Part shown: positions 17,748 through 26,388 of the stretch, one piece after another
Layout: each line of letters opens with the position of its first letter
Position numbering within the stretch: the first letter of the stretch is position 1
Assembly (NCBI RefSeq): GCF_047470865.1
Contig: NZ_JAZDRH010000006.1
Location: forward strand, 1-64,000
Source: JAZDRH01 sp047470865
GTDB taxonomy: Bacteria > Pseudomonadota > Gammaproteobacteria > Pseudomonadales > Pseudomonadaceae
Direction of reading: 5' to 3'
Length of the DNA stretch: 64,000 nt
The notes under the pieces: model-generated
Told to the model about the DNA's origin: nothing
Database searches by the model: none
What the model saw: only the letters and a program-made list of their open reading frames with translations
Program-made: the position numbers and the translations under genes

Positions 17748-18352
17748 ACTGGTATAAGCGTTTAGCTTTTTGTTTACTTGGTTGGGGCAGCGTTGGTGTG
17801 GTTTACTCATTAACCGATGCGTTACAAGCCGATGGTTTTGTATTAACCCCCAGCGTTATAGATACAGCATTGGGTTTTCACCCTGAAGCCATCTGGTTGT
17901 ATCTTTCCTTTTTTATAGTTATTCCACTGGCTTATTTGCTAGCCCCAGCTAAACGAGTAAAGCCTTTAGCGCATAGTATGCAATTCGCTGCTATTGGCTC
18001 AGGTGTCATTTTCTTGATTTTTCCGACTACCTTAGTTTATCCGCAGTATCAACCGCAGTCTTCATTGAGCACACAACTACTAAGCCAACTTATAGCTGTA
18101 GATTCGGCACAAAACCTGCTGCCCTCATTACATGTTTCATTATCCATTTTAGCTGGTTGGGCGTTATGGCAGCCTCATAAGTGGGGGCGCAATATAATAT
18201 TTAGTAGCTGGATTCTACTAATTTGCTTATCGATCTTGTTACTCAAACGTCACTTATTTATTGATCTAGTGGCAGGTACGGCCTTAGCAACTGTGGTTAT
18301 CTGTAGCTATGCTCAGAAAGCTAGTCAGCGGAGGGCAAATGCATATGAATGA
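17744..18352 (+). CDS. PAP2-superfamily membrane protein
   Basis: A 202-residue integral membrane protein with about six hydrophobic segments. The phosphatase/phosphotransferase motifs are reduced to NLLPSLHVSLS (active histidine) and LLKRHLFIDLVAG, a pattern seen in the PAP2_3 branch that includes inositol-phosphorylceramide-synthase-like enzymes. It may dephosphorylate a lipid phosphate or transfer a head group to the cluster product. It overlaps the adenylating-enzyme gene by four bases and the hydroxylase gene by eight. Confidence 0.78.
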   Translation: MNWYKRLAFCLLGWGSVGVVYSLTDALQADGFVLTPSVIDTALGFHPEAIWLYLSFFIVIPLAYLLAPAKRVKPLAHSMQFAAIGSGVIFLIFPTTLVYPQYQPQSSLSTQLLSQLIAVDSAQNLLPSLHVSLSILAGWALWQPHKWGRNIIFSSWILLICLSILLLKRHLFIDLVAGTALATVVICSYAQKASQRRANAYE

Positions 18353-19457
18353 CCTTACTTTCCCTATTATTTTCATGCTTATCATGGTGACGTTAGAAGG
18401 GCTCTATCTAGAGTTTAAGCGCCATATTGTGGTGGATTGGCATGATATTAGTTTTAACCTAAATTCTGGGCATATTATGCTCTGGCTATTTCGCGGGTTA
18501 GAAATTTTTTGCTATGGTTGGATTGCTCACCATTTTTCACTGAATTTATTGAAAAACTGGCACCCAGCTTGGGTTTGGGTGTTTGCTATTATTGCTTGGG
18601 ATTTTGGCTTTTACTGGCTGCATCGACTGCATCATAAAATTCCTGTGTTGTGGGCCATACACAAAGTACATCACCAAGGCGAACAGTTTAATTTATCCCT
18701 GGCAGTACGCAACTCTTGGTATTCCTCCTTATCCTCCATTCCATTTTTTGCCTTGTTAGCTATTATTGGTGTGCCACTGCCTGTATTCATTGCCGTTTCC
18801 ATACTCCATTACAGCATACAGTTTTTTAACCACAGCGCGGTCATCCCTCGTTTAGGCATACTTGAGCGAATTTTAGTAACGCCTTTGCACCATAAAGTGC
18901 ACCATGTAAAAGATTTTTATTACAGTAATCGTAATTTTGGTGGCAGTTTTATTATCTGGGATAAGCTCTTTGGCAGCTTTGAAAAATTACCACCAAACTA
19001 CAACATTGGCATTGGCGGGCCAGCCAGCTCAAACAATCCAGTTACAGCTAGCAATGCTCCCTTTTTAGCTTTGTTCAATATTCAACTGCCTCAATCGACG
19101 CCTATACGCCGCTTTACAGTTAATAACTTTTTAATTACCAGCGCTACCTTACTGCTCTTTGGTTGGGTTATTAGCTATGTGTATTTTTATGGTTATGGCT
19201 ATGATGGTAATACCTCACTGCCTCAGGTTGTGCTATTTCTATTATTAGTAATAGGCACCGTTGCTATTGCAGGATTAACTGATGGGAAACGCTGGGGCTT
19301 AGCACTGTGGATGATATTGGCAATAAGCTTTCCTTTAATTTTTGTTCTGCTTTGGCAGTGGACTTCGCTAGTTTTTTTATTGTTATCTATTGCGCTACTG
19401 GTACATGCCAGCGCACTCAGCTTAGGCTATGGGCGTAATCCTTATGCCTGCGCTTAA
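18345..19457 (+). CDS. Sterol desaturase / fatty acid hydroxylase superfamily protein
   Basis: A 370-residue membrane di-iron oxygenase. The histidine clusters HRLHH, HKVHHQ and HHKVHH, plus the lone histidine in FFNHSAV, place it in this superfamily, which hydroxylates or desaturates lipids. A hydrophobic C-terminal extension adds several membrane segments. I start at 18345 because GAGGG lies nine bases upstream; an ATG at 18339 and one at 18309 are also in frame. It overlaps both neighbours, so it belongs to the lipid operon. Confidence 0.85.
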   Translation: MNDLTFPIIFMLIMVTLEGLYLEFKRHIVVDWHDISFNLNSGHIMLWLFRGLEIFCYGWIAHHFSLNLLKNWHPAWVWVFAIIAWDFGFYWLHRLHHKIPVLWAIHKVHHQGEQFNLSLAVRNSWYSSLSSIPFFALLAIIGVPLPVFIAVSILHYSIQFFNHSAVIPRLGILERILVTPLHHKVHHVKDFYYSNRNFGGSFIIWDKLFGSFEKLPPNYNIGIGGPASSNNPVTASNAPFLALFNIQLPQSTPIRRFTVNNFLITSATLLLFGWVISYVYFYGYGYDGNTSLPQVVLFLLLVIGTVAIAGLTDGKRWGLALWMILAISFPLIFVLLWQWTSLVFLLLSIALLVHASALSLGYGRNPYACA

Positions 19458-20547
19458 AACACTCAGTTATAACCGAGCACAAGAGTTTTCTTTTCATCAG
19501 CAATTGATGCAAAGGGCCAGTGCTTACCTTGCGCAAAAGCAAGATCATAAATTTGCTGATTTCTCAGTTTTTTGGCGCATCATACTCTTAAGCGTACTGG
19601 CAATAGCGGGTTATTGCTTGGTTTTGACACAAGATTCCATTGTTTTATTTGCCTTAGGTTTCTGCCTATTCTTTTTTTGCAGCATGCTGATGAATCTCAC
19701 AGGGCATCATGATTCAACTCACAGTGCGCTTTTTCGAAAGCGCTGGATGAATCGTTGTTTTAGCCGCTTGGTTACCCTACCTTTAGGGGTTGACCCTGAC
19801 TACTGGCGAGTACGCCATACTCAGTTTCACCATGTTTATCCTAATATTGAACCTTATGATTTAGACATGGAAGAAAACGGGATTTTACGCCAAAGCCCCT
19901 ATCAAGAATGGAAGCCACATATGCGCTATCAGCTGTGGTACTGGCCTTTAGTAGCGGCGCTATCACTACCCTATATCGCCTGGGTCTTTGATTGGTCTGA
20001 CCGCCTTGGCAAAACTCAACTAAAATACACCTCTGTCTTGCGTGGCGTGTCGGGCTGGGTTGTATTTATAAGTTTTAAGCTTTTGCATTTAATTATAGCT
20101 TTAGTACTGCCCATTTATTTCGCCAGTGCTCATGGTATTAGCACAGGAACCGTAGTGTTAATTTACTGCCTTGCGCAAATGCTATGTTCCCTTGTAGTGG
20201 TCTTATTACTACTAGGCACTCACTGGGCTGAAGCTAAGTTCTACCAGCTACCAGAAGGTGGAAAAATGTCGATCGGCTGGTATGCACTAAACTTTAATAC
20301 AACATGCGATTGGCATTTACCTCGCTGGGCTTATCCTTGGCTTGGTGGTATTAATCTGCACCTTACACATCACCTGTTTCCGAACTGGAGTTATCGCCAT
20401 TACCCAGCATTAGCTAAAATTATTGGCGAGTTGGCTAGAGAGCAGCACATGCCTTATCGCTACCTTAGCCAACGCGAACTATTCCAATCACAACGACGTT
20501 TTTTAACTGCAATGGCGCAAAGAAATGATGCATCAAGTAAAGGCTAG
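19444..20547 (+). CDS. Fatty acid desaturase, first of a tandem pair
   Basis: A 367-residue membrane di-iron desaturase with the three histidine boxes GHHDSTH, RHTQFHHVY and NLHLTHHLFPNW, and the VDPDYWRVRH context. Start chosen at 19444 (MPALKTLSYN) because it aligns with the start of the following paralogue; an in-frame ATG at 19429 is possible. It overlaps the hydroxylase gene by 14 bases and ends three bases before the second desaturase. Likely to introduce a double bond in an acyl chain of the cluster product or of membrane lipid. Confidence 0.86.
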   Translation: MPALKTLSYNRAQEFSFHQQLMQRASAYLAQKQDHKFADFSVFWRIILLSVLAIAGYCLVLTQDSIVLFALGFCLFFFCSMLMNLTGHHDSTHSALFRKRWMNRCFSRLVTLPLGVDPDYWRVRHTQFHHVYPNIEPYDLDMEENGILRQSPYQEWKPHMRYQLWYWPLVAALSLPYIAWVFDWSDRLGKTQLKYTSVLRGVSGWVVFISFKLLHLIIALVLPIYFASAHGISTGTVVLIYCLAQMLCSLVVVLLLLGTHWAEAKFYQLPEGGKMSIGWYALNFNTTCDWHLPRWAYPWLGGINLHLTHHLFPNWSYRHYPALAKIIGELAREQHMPYRYLSQRELFQSQRRFLTAMAQRNDASSKG

Positions 20548-20550
20548 ACT

Positions 20551-21660
20551 ATGCTTTCGCCATTAGCGCCTTTAGGCTATAACAATGCTGATGAACGTCA
20601 GCTACGACGGGATTTAATGCAGGCAGCCCAAAGCTATTTACAAGCTAACAAAGATCATCGCTTTGCTGATAAACGCATGCTAGGAAAAAGCTTCTTACTG
20701 ATTGCACTTTGTGGCATCTGCTACTTTTCTGCGCTCTTATCGAGCCATACTTTTGCTATTATGTTCAGCTATGCAGCTTTTATGTGCTTAGCATTATTGC
20801 TCGCTATTAACATAGTACATGATGCATCTCACAATGCTATTTTTCGTCAAGAATGGGCAAATCGCTGGCTTAACCTCTTAGTTACCATACCATTAGGCTT
20901 AGATCCCGATTGCTGGCGAGTACGCCATATTATCTTGCATCACGCACACACCAATATTCAGCACTATGACTTAGATATTGAAGAAAACGGTGTATTGCGC
21001 CAAACGCCTTTTCAACGCTGGCACCCTATCATGCGCTGGCAACATTACTATTGGCCGGTGGTAGCCGCCTTTACTTTTCCCAGCTTAATTTGGTTTTATG
21101 ATTGGGCAGACCGTAGTGGTTTTACCCAAGCCCAGCGTCGTATGCGTTATCAAGGAATAGCTGGCTGGAGCCTATTTTTACTTGGCAAAAGCCTGCACTT
21201 ATTAGTGACTTTAGCTATTCCTTATTTCTTACTTGCACCTAAAGGCATTAGTTTCGTTACCTTATTCACTCTCTATCTGCTGAGCCAACTTTTGGCATCT
21301 TTTATTTTTGTTATGTTGATTTTAGGCACTCATTGGGGGCGTGCCACCTACTACCAAGCACCTGCCAATGGAATAATGCCCCACGGCTTTTACACACATA
21401 CCTTTAATACCACCTATGACTGGTACTTTTTAAATGACGCTATCAGTTACTGGCTAGGCGGGTTAAACTTGCATTTAACACACCACCTATTCCCTAATTG
21501 GAATCATCGACATTATCCTGCGTTATCACGCTTAATTGCTGAGGTTGCTAAAAAGCATGCAGCTGTTGATTATCAATGTGTTCCGTTAAAACAGCTATTT
21601 TCTGACCAACAGCGTTTTTTAAAAGCCATGGGTAAAAATCCTAATAAAAAGAGCACCTAA
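20551..21660 (+). CDS. Fatty acid desaturase, second of a tandem pair
   Basis: A 369-residue paralogue of the preceding gene with the same boxes: VHDASHNAIF, RHIILHHAHTN and NLHLTHHLFPNW. The proteins align over their full length, including the opening LGYNNADE / LSYNRAQE segment and DHRFAD / DHKFAD, so tandem duplication followed by divergence is likely. It is the last gene of the eight-gene run and its stop codon lies inside the loop of a strong terminator. Confidence 0.87.
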   Translation: MLSPLAPLGYNNADERQLRRDLMQAAQSYLQANKDHRFADKRMLGKSFLLIALCGICYFSALLSSHTFAIMFSYAAFMCLALLLAINIVHDASHNAIFRQEWANRWLNLLVTIPLGLDPDCWRVRHIILHHAHTNIQHYDLDIEENGVLRQTPFQRWHPIMRWQHYYWPVVAAFTFPSLIWFYDWADRSGFTQAQRRMRYQGIAGWSLFLLGKSLHLLVTLAIPYFLLAPKGISFVTLFTLYLLSQLLASFIFVMLILGTHWGRATYYQAPANGIMPHGFYTHTFNTTYDWYFLNDAISYWLGGLNLHLTHHLFPNWNHRHYPALSRLIAEVAKKHAAVDYQCVPLKQLFSDQQRFLKAMGKNPNKKST

Positions 21661-21670
21661 ATGCTCTTTT
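21647..21670. terminator. Terminator closing the lipid cluster
   Basis: A 9-bp perfect stem (AAAAGAGCA 21647-21655 / TGCTCTTTT 21662-21670) with a 6-nt loop that contains the desaturase stop codon. T-rich flanks in both directions suggest it also serves the convergent kamA-like gene. Confidence 0.85.
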
Positions 21671-21680
21671 ATTACTAAGA

Positions 21681-23036
21681 TCAAGCCTGCATTGCATTAT
21701 ATTCATCAGTAAAGAAAAACTTATCTTCACCAAAAGCAGGCACTAAATCATCAAACCACATCGCTTGTTCATCGTACTTAGCAAAAAACGGACGCTGCAC
21801 CCAATCAGGATTACGCCCTTGAATAAAGCGTAAAACAAATACCTTTTCACCCTGCAATTCTGCGACACCTTGAATTTCAACTTTTCCAGGGCCTGCGCTC
21901 ATTGACGGGCCGCGCGCTGTACGTGCTATGCCTGAAACCTGAGTGATTGCCTGCCGGTAAATTTCATAGGTACGTGCTAACGGCACTTCAAAATAGCGCT
22001 TAGAACCCGTATCCCGCTCAACGAACATATAATAAGGCACTAACCCTAATTCTACTTGCTCTCGCCACATTCTTGACCACACTGAAGGATCATCGTTAAT
22101 GTGCTGAATAATAGGCGCCTGCGTTCTAATAACCGCACCTGTAGCACGAATACGGCGAATAGCCTCTTGCACTATAGGTGTCTGCATTTCTCGCCAATGA
22201 TTAAAATGAGCCATGATAGCCACATGCTTGCCGCTATCAACCAACTGCTTTAATAGATGCAATAACTCTGGCGCATCCTCATCGGTCACATAGCGTTGCG
22301 GCCAAAAAGTCAGTGATTTAGTGCCAATACGTATTGTCTGTAAATGATCAAACTCTGCTTTTAGCAATGGCTGTAAATAATTTGCTAAATGACTGGTTTT
22401 CATCACCATAGGATCACCACCAGTCATCAATAAATCTGTTACTTGCCGATTAAAGCGTAGGTAACCATGCAACCGAGTCACTTCATTCGCCGCAAAACGC
22501 AGTTCTTTATCACCTACAAATTGCGCCCAACGAAAGCAAAATGTGCAATATGAATGACAAACCTGCCCTTGGCTTGGAAAAAACAATACTGTCTCACGGT
22601 ATTTATGCTGCACGCCTTCAAGTGGTTCATCTTCAAATACAGGCACATTCATTTGTTGCTGCCCTGCTGGATGAGGGTTTAACTTAGTTCTAATATCACG
22701 CGCCACTTGGGCTATTAGCGCTTTATCTTCTGTACCTAACGCCTGAGCCATTTGATCAAAATCGGCCGGATCAAGCATCTCTTTTTGCGGAAAAGTCAGC
22801 TGAAAAATAGGGTCGTATGGAATATTGTTCCAATCAATCAATTCATCAATAACATATTGATTCACACGAAATGGTAATACATTAGCAACAACGCGCATTG
22901 CAAAGCGTTGTTCTTCTGTTAATTTTGCAAGCGCTTGAATTTGCTCTAATTGACGCTCGGTATAAACTTTAAATCGTGTATGTTTAGAAAGAGAGGTACT
23001 TTCAGCAACGCTGGTTTGAACAATAAATTGGTTCAT
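21681..23036 (-). CDS. KamA family radical SAM aminomutase-like protein
   Basis: A 451-residue radical SAM protein of the lysine 2,3-aminomutase family. The iron-sulfur motif is VCHSYCTFCFRW (Cys160, Cys164, Cys167), followed by TDLLMTGGDPMVM. Members are PLP- and SAM-dependent and shift an amino group from the alpha to the beta carbon, but substrates vary (lysine, glutamate, EF-P-bound lysine). It is longer than EpmB-type proteins, and an efp gene is not nearby, so free amino acid is more likely. It converges on the lipid cluster and shares its terminator. The specific substrate is not established. Confidence 0.82.
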   Translation of the reverse strand: MNQFIVQTSVAESTSLSKHTRFKVYTERQLEQIQALAKLTEEQRFAMRVVANVLPFRVNQYVIDELIDWNNIPYDPIFQLTFPQKEMLDPADFDQMAQALGTEDKALIAQVARDIRTKLNPHPAGQQQMNVPVFEDEPLEGVQHKYRETVLFFPSQGQVCHSYCTFCFRWAQFVGDKELRFAANEVTRLHGYLRFNRQVTDLLMTGGDPMVMKTSHLANYLQPLLKAEFDHLQTIRIGTKSLTFWPQRYVTDEDAPELLHLLKQLVDSGKHVAIMAHFNHWREMQTPIVQEAIRRIRATGAVIRTQAPIIQHINDDPSVWSRMWREQVELGLVPYYMFVERDTGSKRYFEVPLARTYEIYRQAITQVSGIARTARGPSMSAGPGKVEIQGVAELQGEKVFVLRFIQGRNPDWVQRPFFAKYDEQAMWFDDLVPAFGEDKFFFTDEYNAMQA

Positions 23037-23261
23037 AATAGGGTCTCTCTATGATGTTGTTTCCTACAACATGTCATGTAGAAAGGCTGAAAATGCATGC
23101 AGCCATCTGCTGTCTTATCTTTACAATGCACACATCCTCGCACTGTATTTTTAATACTATTTTTTTAAGACCATCACAGACTACGAAAAAAAAGCGACCT
23201 ACTCAACATTTTTATTGTTAACTTTGTTATGTATTATTCCATTTTTATTCACATTATGAAT

Positions 23262-23290
23262 AAAAAAACCTAGCTTATAGCTAGGTTTTT
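23262..23290 (-). terminator. Terminator downstream of the DUF4124 gene
   Basis: An 11-bp perfect stem (AAAACCTAGCT 23265-23275 / AGCTAGGTTTT 23279-23289) with a TAT loop. On the minus strand it is followed by T residues just past the 23306 stop codon. Confidence 0.85.
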
Positions 23291-23305
23291 ATGGCTTAGA
23301 TTTAA

Positions 23306-23887
23306 TTATGGTCGATTGGTAAGTTGCTTAATGCGCTCTGCATTATAGGAAAATTCTAAGAGTAGATTTTTCTTTAGCTCTTCCGTTTGACGAATCTGAT
23401 TAGCAATAGTTTCTTTATCTTTATCTAATTCAGCTAACTCATTTAGCATAGACTGTGATGCTCGACTACCTGAACGCTCAGACTCAGCAGCGCGCTGTTG
23501 CAAGCTATCCCTCTTGCTTTGCACACTCAATAAATTATTTTTAAGTGTACTAATCTGACCATCAATATCCGTAATTTTACGTTCTTTAGCTCGCTCAAGA
23601 TCACGCACCGTAGGATATAAACGAATGAGCTGCAGGTCATTCGTTTCCTGTGCTTGAAGGCGCTCTTGCTCTATGCGCTCTTCTGCAGTTAATGCTCTTG
23701 GCACCACGCGAATAACTCGTCCTGCTTCATTAAGCACATCATAGCCGTTACCAATATACTGCGAAGGAACACCTTGACGATTTAAGACAGTAAGTCCTTT
23801 TTCATCCTTATAGCGATAGATTTCAGCCACAACATTAGAGCTAGTGACTGCGACTAATAAGCCAATAAGAAACTTCCATTTCATCAT
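23306..23887 (-). CDS. Secreted DUF4124 domain protein with coiled coil
   Basis: A 193-residue envelope protein. A signal peptide (MMKWKFLIGLLVAVTSSNVVA) leads into a DUF4124 segment (EIYRYKDEKGLTVLNR). The remainder is charged, with heptad-like runs from about residue 85 to 185 that suggest a coiled coil. A gene of this type lies beside pyrE in Pseudomonas. Function is unknown. It follows pyrE by about 24 bases and may be co-transcribed with it, ending at a strong terminator. Confidence 0.78.
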   Translation of the reverse strand: MMKWKFLIGLLVAVTSSNVVAEIYRYKDEKGLTVLNRQGVPSQYIGNGYDVLNEAGRVIRVVPRALTAEERIEQERLQAQETNDLQLIRLYPTVRDLERAKERKITDIDGQISTLKNNLLSVQSKRDSLQQRAAESERSGSRASQSMLNELAELDKDKETIANQIRQTEELKKNLLLEFSYNAERIKQLTNRP

Positions 23888-23911
23888 CGCTGAATTCTCT
23901 CCGAATTGGTC

Positions 23912-24553
23912 TTAAATCCCATATTGGTTACGATATGCTTCTACAGCGCTTAAATGCTGTTTGAGCTCTGTATCTTCAGCTAAGTATTCTAACACTTGCT
24001 CCAAAGATACAATACTGATTACGGGCATATTAAAATCTTTTTCAACTTCTTGGATAGCCGACAAACTACCCTTGCCTTTCTCTTGACGATTTAACGCTAT
24101 CAGAACACCTGCCGCTTGGGCATTTTGCTGCTCAATAATTTGCATTACTTCACGAATTGCAGTGCCCGCAGTGATAACATCGTCCACAATCATCACTCTT
24201 CCTTGAAGTGCTGCACCAACTAAAGTACCGCCTTCCCCATGGTCTTTTGCTTCTTTACGATTAAAACACCAAGGTGTATTAATACCATGCTTGTCAGCTA
24301 AAGCAACGGCTGTTGTGACTGCTAATGGTATACCTTTATAGGCGGGACCAAATAAAACGTCAAACTTAATCTGACTATTAATTAATGCTTGAGCATAAAA
24401 CTGTCCTAGTTTAGCTAAGGCGAGCCCAGAATTAAATAGACCTGCATTAAAGAAATAAGGGCTAACACGCCCTGACTTGAGCTCAAAACGGCCAAAACGT
24501 AAAACGCCTTGTTCAATAGCAAACTTAATAAATTCTCGTTGATAATTGTGCAT
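23912..24553 (-). CDS. pyrE: Orotate phosphoribosyltransferase
   Basis: Transfers phosphoribose from PRPP to orotate in pyrimidine synthesis. The 213-residue protein starts MHNYQREFIKFAIEQGVLRFG, like the Pseudomonas enzyme. The PRPP-binding motif is RVMIVDDVITAGTA and the catalytic flexible loop includes RKEAKDHGEGG. I start at the ATG at 24553, which has AAGG about seven bases upstream, rather than the in-frame TTG two codons earlier. It is divergent from crc, as in Pseudomonas. Confidence 0.96.
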   Translation of the reverse strand: MHNYQREFIKFAIEQGVLRFGRFELKSGRVSPYFFNAGLFNSGLALAKLGQFYAQALINSQIKFDVLFGPAYKGIPLAVTTAVALADKHGINTPWCFNRKEAKDHGEGGTLVGAALQGRVMIVDDVITAGTAIREVMQIIEQQNAQAAGVLIALNRQEKGKGSLSAIQEVEKDFNMPVISIVSLEQVLEYLAEDTELKQHLSAVEAYRNQYGI

Positions 24554-24634
24554 AAGCAACCTTTTGGCATTAGTAATTTAGCTAATTGAAATAACCTTGC
24601 TATCATACACCTAGTTTCTTTTCAGGGGTTATCC

Positions 24635-25414
24635 ATGCGGCTTATTAGTATTAACGTGAATGGCATTCACAATGCGATCGAATTGGGTTTGTTTGAGTGG
24701 TTACAAACGCAGAACGCGGACATTATTTGCCTGCAAGACACACGCGCTAGCTGCTACGAAATGGAAGAACCAGCCCTGCAACTGGAAGGGTATTTCACTT
24801 ATGCTTGTGATGCTGAAATTCCTGCGCAAGGCGGCGTTGCCATTTATTCACGCATTCAACCTAAGGCTGTTATTTTTGGCTTAGGCTTTGAGGAGTCCGA
24901 CCGTTATGGTCGGTACATTCAAGCAGACTTTGATAAAGTCAGCATTGCCAGTATGTTGTTGCCATCTGGCTTAGGTAGCGATGAAGCACTAAATCAAAAA
25001 TTTCGCTATATGGACAACTTTACTCGCTACTTAGATAAGCAACGTCGTAAACGTCGCGATTATATTTATTGTGCTTCACTCTATGTTGCACACCAAAAAA
25101 TTGACGTAAAAAACTGGCGCGATTGCCAACAGACCCCAGGCTTTTTAGCACCAGAACGTGCATGGCTAGATGAAATTATTGGCAATATGGGTTATGTCGA
25201 TGCGCTACGTGAAATTAACCGCGAAAGTGAGCAGTTTAGCTGGTGGCCAGATAGTGAGCAGGCAGAAATGCTTAACCTAGGTTGGCGTTTTGATTATCAG
25301 CTGCTAACTCAAGGCATGCGTCGTACATTACGGGGGGCCAAACTCTATCGCCAGCCTCGTTTCTCACAGCATGCACCTTTATCTATTGATTACGATTGGA
25401 CTCTTAGCCTCTAA
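24635..25414 (+). CDS. crc: Catabolite repression control protein Crc
   Basis: A 259-residue exonuclease III-like protein nearly colinear with Pseudomonas Crc (LISINVNGIHNA, CLQDTRAS, KFRYMDNFTRYL, DYIYCASLYVAHQK, QFSWWPDSEQAEMLNLGWRFDYQ, RQPRFSQHAPLS). In Pseudomonas Crc has lost nuclease activity and acts with Hfq on A-rich mRNA sites to repress use of poor carbon sources. Its position divergent to pyrE is the Pseudomonas arrangement and is one of the best lineage markers in the window. An exoribonuclease/xthA label is the generic alternative. Confidence 0.93.
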   Translation: MRLISINVNGIHNAIELGLFEWLQTQNADIICLQDTRASCYEMEEPALQLEGYFTYACDAEIPAQGGVAIYSRIQPKAVIFGLGFEESDRYGRYIQADFDKVSIASMLLPSGLGSDEALNQKFRYMDNFTRYLDKQRRKRRDYIYCASLYVAHQKIDVKNWRDCQQTPGFLAPERAWLDEIIGNMGYVDALREINRESEQFSWWPDSEQAEMLNLGWRFDYQLLTQGMRRTLRGAKLYRQPRFSQHAPLSIDYDWTLSL

Positions 25415-25453
25415 TAAAAAAGCCCCGAATAGTATGTCTAACTTTTCGGGGCT
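25415..25453 (-). terminator. Terminator of rph
   Basis: A 9-bp stem (AGCCCCGAA 25421-25429 / TTCGGGGCT 25445-25453) with a 15-nt loop lies between the convergent crc and rph genes. The T run (complement of A 25415-25420) is on the rph side, so it primarily ends rph. Confidence 0.8.
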
Positions 25454-25487
25454 CACGCAAAAACAGCTTTTAGTTAAATTTAACTTA

Positions 25488-26210
25488 CTATTCAGCTAAA
25501 GCTTTTTCTTGTGCTGCAAATAGCGTTTGCATTCCTTGACTAGCTAACGCCAGCATTGCATTTAATTCTTCTGGATTAAAAGGCTCACCTTCTGCGGTAC
25601 CTTGCACCTCAATAAAACCACCTTTATCTGTCATCACCACATTAAGATCCGTTTGTGCATTCGAATCTTCTGGATAATCTAAATCCAACACAGGTTGCCC
25701 TTGATACATACCAACAGATACGGCAGCAATCATCTGCTTAAGTGGGCTGCCTTTTTTCAACATGCCACGCGTTTCCATTACTTGTAATGCATCTACCACA
25801 GCCACCATAGCCCCTGTAATAGAAGCCGTACGCGTACCACCATCGGCTTGAATAACATCACAATCAATATACAACGTATTCTCACCTAACTTATTAAGGT
25901 CTAAAGCAGCACGTAACGAACGGCCAATTAAGCGTTGAATTTCTAATGTACGGCCACCTTGTTTACCTTTAGCCGCCTCGCGCGACATTCTGTCGCCGGT
26001 AGAACGAGGTAGCATGCCATATTCAGCAGTCAACCAGCCTTGTCCCTGACCTTTCAAAAAGCGTGGCACACCTGCCTCAACACTCACAGTGCAAATCACC
26101 TTAGTATCGCCAAACTCAACTAATACTGAGCCTTCAGCATGACGAGTATAGTGACGAGTGATGCGAACTTCGCGCATTTGATCTGGATTACGGCCGCTTG
26201 GTCGAGTCAT
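25488..26210 (-). CDS. rph: Ribonuclease PH
   Basis: Phosphorolytic 3'-5' exoribonuclease that trims tRNA precursors. The 240-residue protein starts MTRPSGRNPDQMREVRITRHY and carries EGSVLVEFGDTKVICTVSVE, the phosphate-site region TGDRMSREAAKGKQGGRTLEIQR in part, and DVIQADGGTRTASITGA. The frame extends 25 codons further upstream, but the ATG at 26210 with AGGTG before it matches the family start. It is divergent from yicC, with an inverted repeat between them. Confidence 0.96.
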   Translation of the reverse strand: MTRPSGRNPDQMREVRITRHYTRHAEGSVLVEFGDTKVICTVSVEAGVPRFLKGQGQGWLTAEYGMLPRSTGDRMSREAAKGKQGGRTLEIQRLIGRSLRAALDLNKLGENTLYIDCDVIQADGGTRTASITGAMVAVVDALQVMETRGMLKKGSPLKQMIAAVSVGMYQGQPVLDLDYPEDSNAQTDLNVVMTDKGGFIEVQGTAEGEPFNPEELNAMLALASQGMQTLFAAQEKALAE

Positions 26211-26322
26211 TCTTACACCTAATTTCGTTGAACATTTGGTGTCATTATAGGACGTAATATGACAAGCGGGTGGATTGTTAAACACTTAACCTACAATTGT
26301 TCGGTACAATAGTTTTTAAGGC

Positions 26323-26363
26323 TGTATTGCATAGCCATTCCCCCACAGTGCCTATGCAATACA
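26323..26363. repeat. 12-bp perfect inverted repeat in the rph-yicC intergenic region
   Basis: TGTATTGCATAG (26323-26334) is repeated as its exact complement CTATGCAATACA (26352-26363), separated by 17 bases. The right arm ends about 25 bases before the yicC start, so in a yicC transcript it would be a leader stem-loop. No T run follows. It may also be a regulator site. Confidence 0.6.
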
Positions 26364-26388
26364 TTCTTCTACTTTTATAGGAACCACT

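Noticed and set aside
13675..21660. Polyyne biosynthesis cluster
   Set aside because: Several desaturases are present, but the acyl carrier protein, thioesterase and fatty acyl-AMP ligase of known polyyne clusters are missing, and the adenylating enzyme is PaaK-like.
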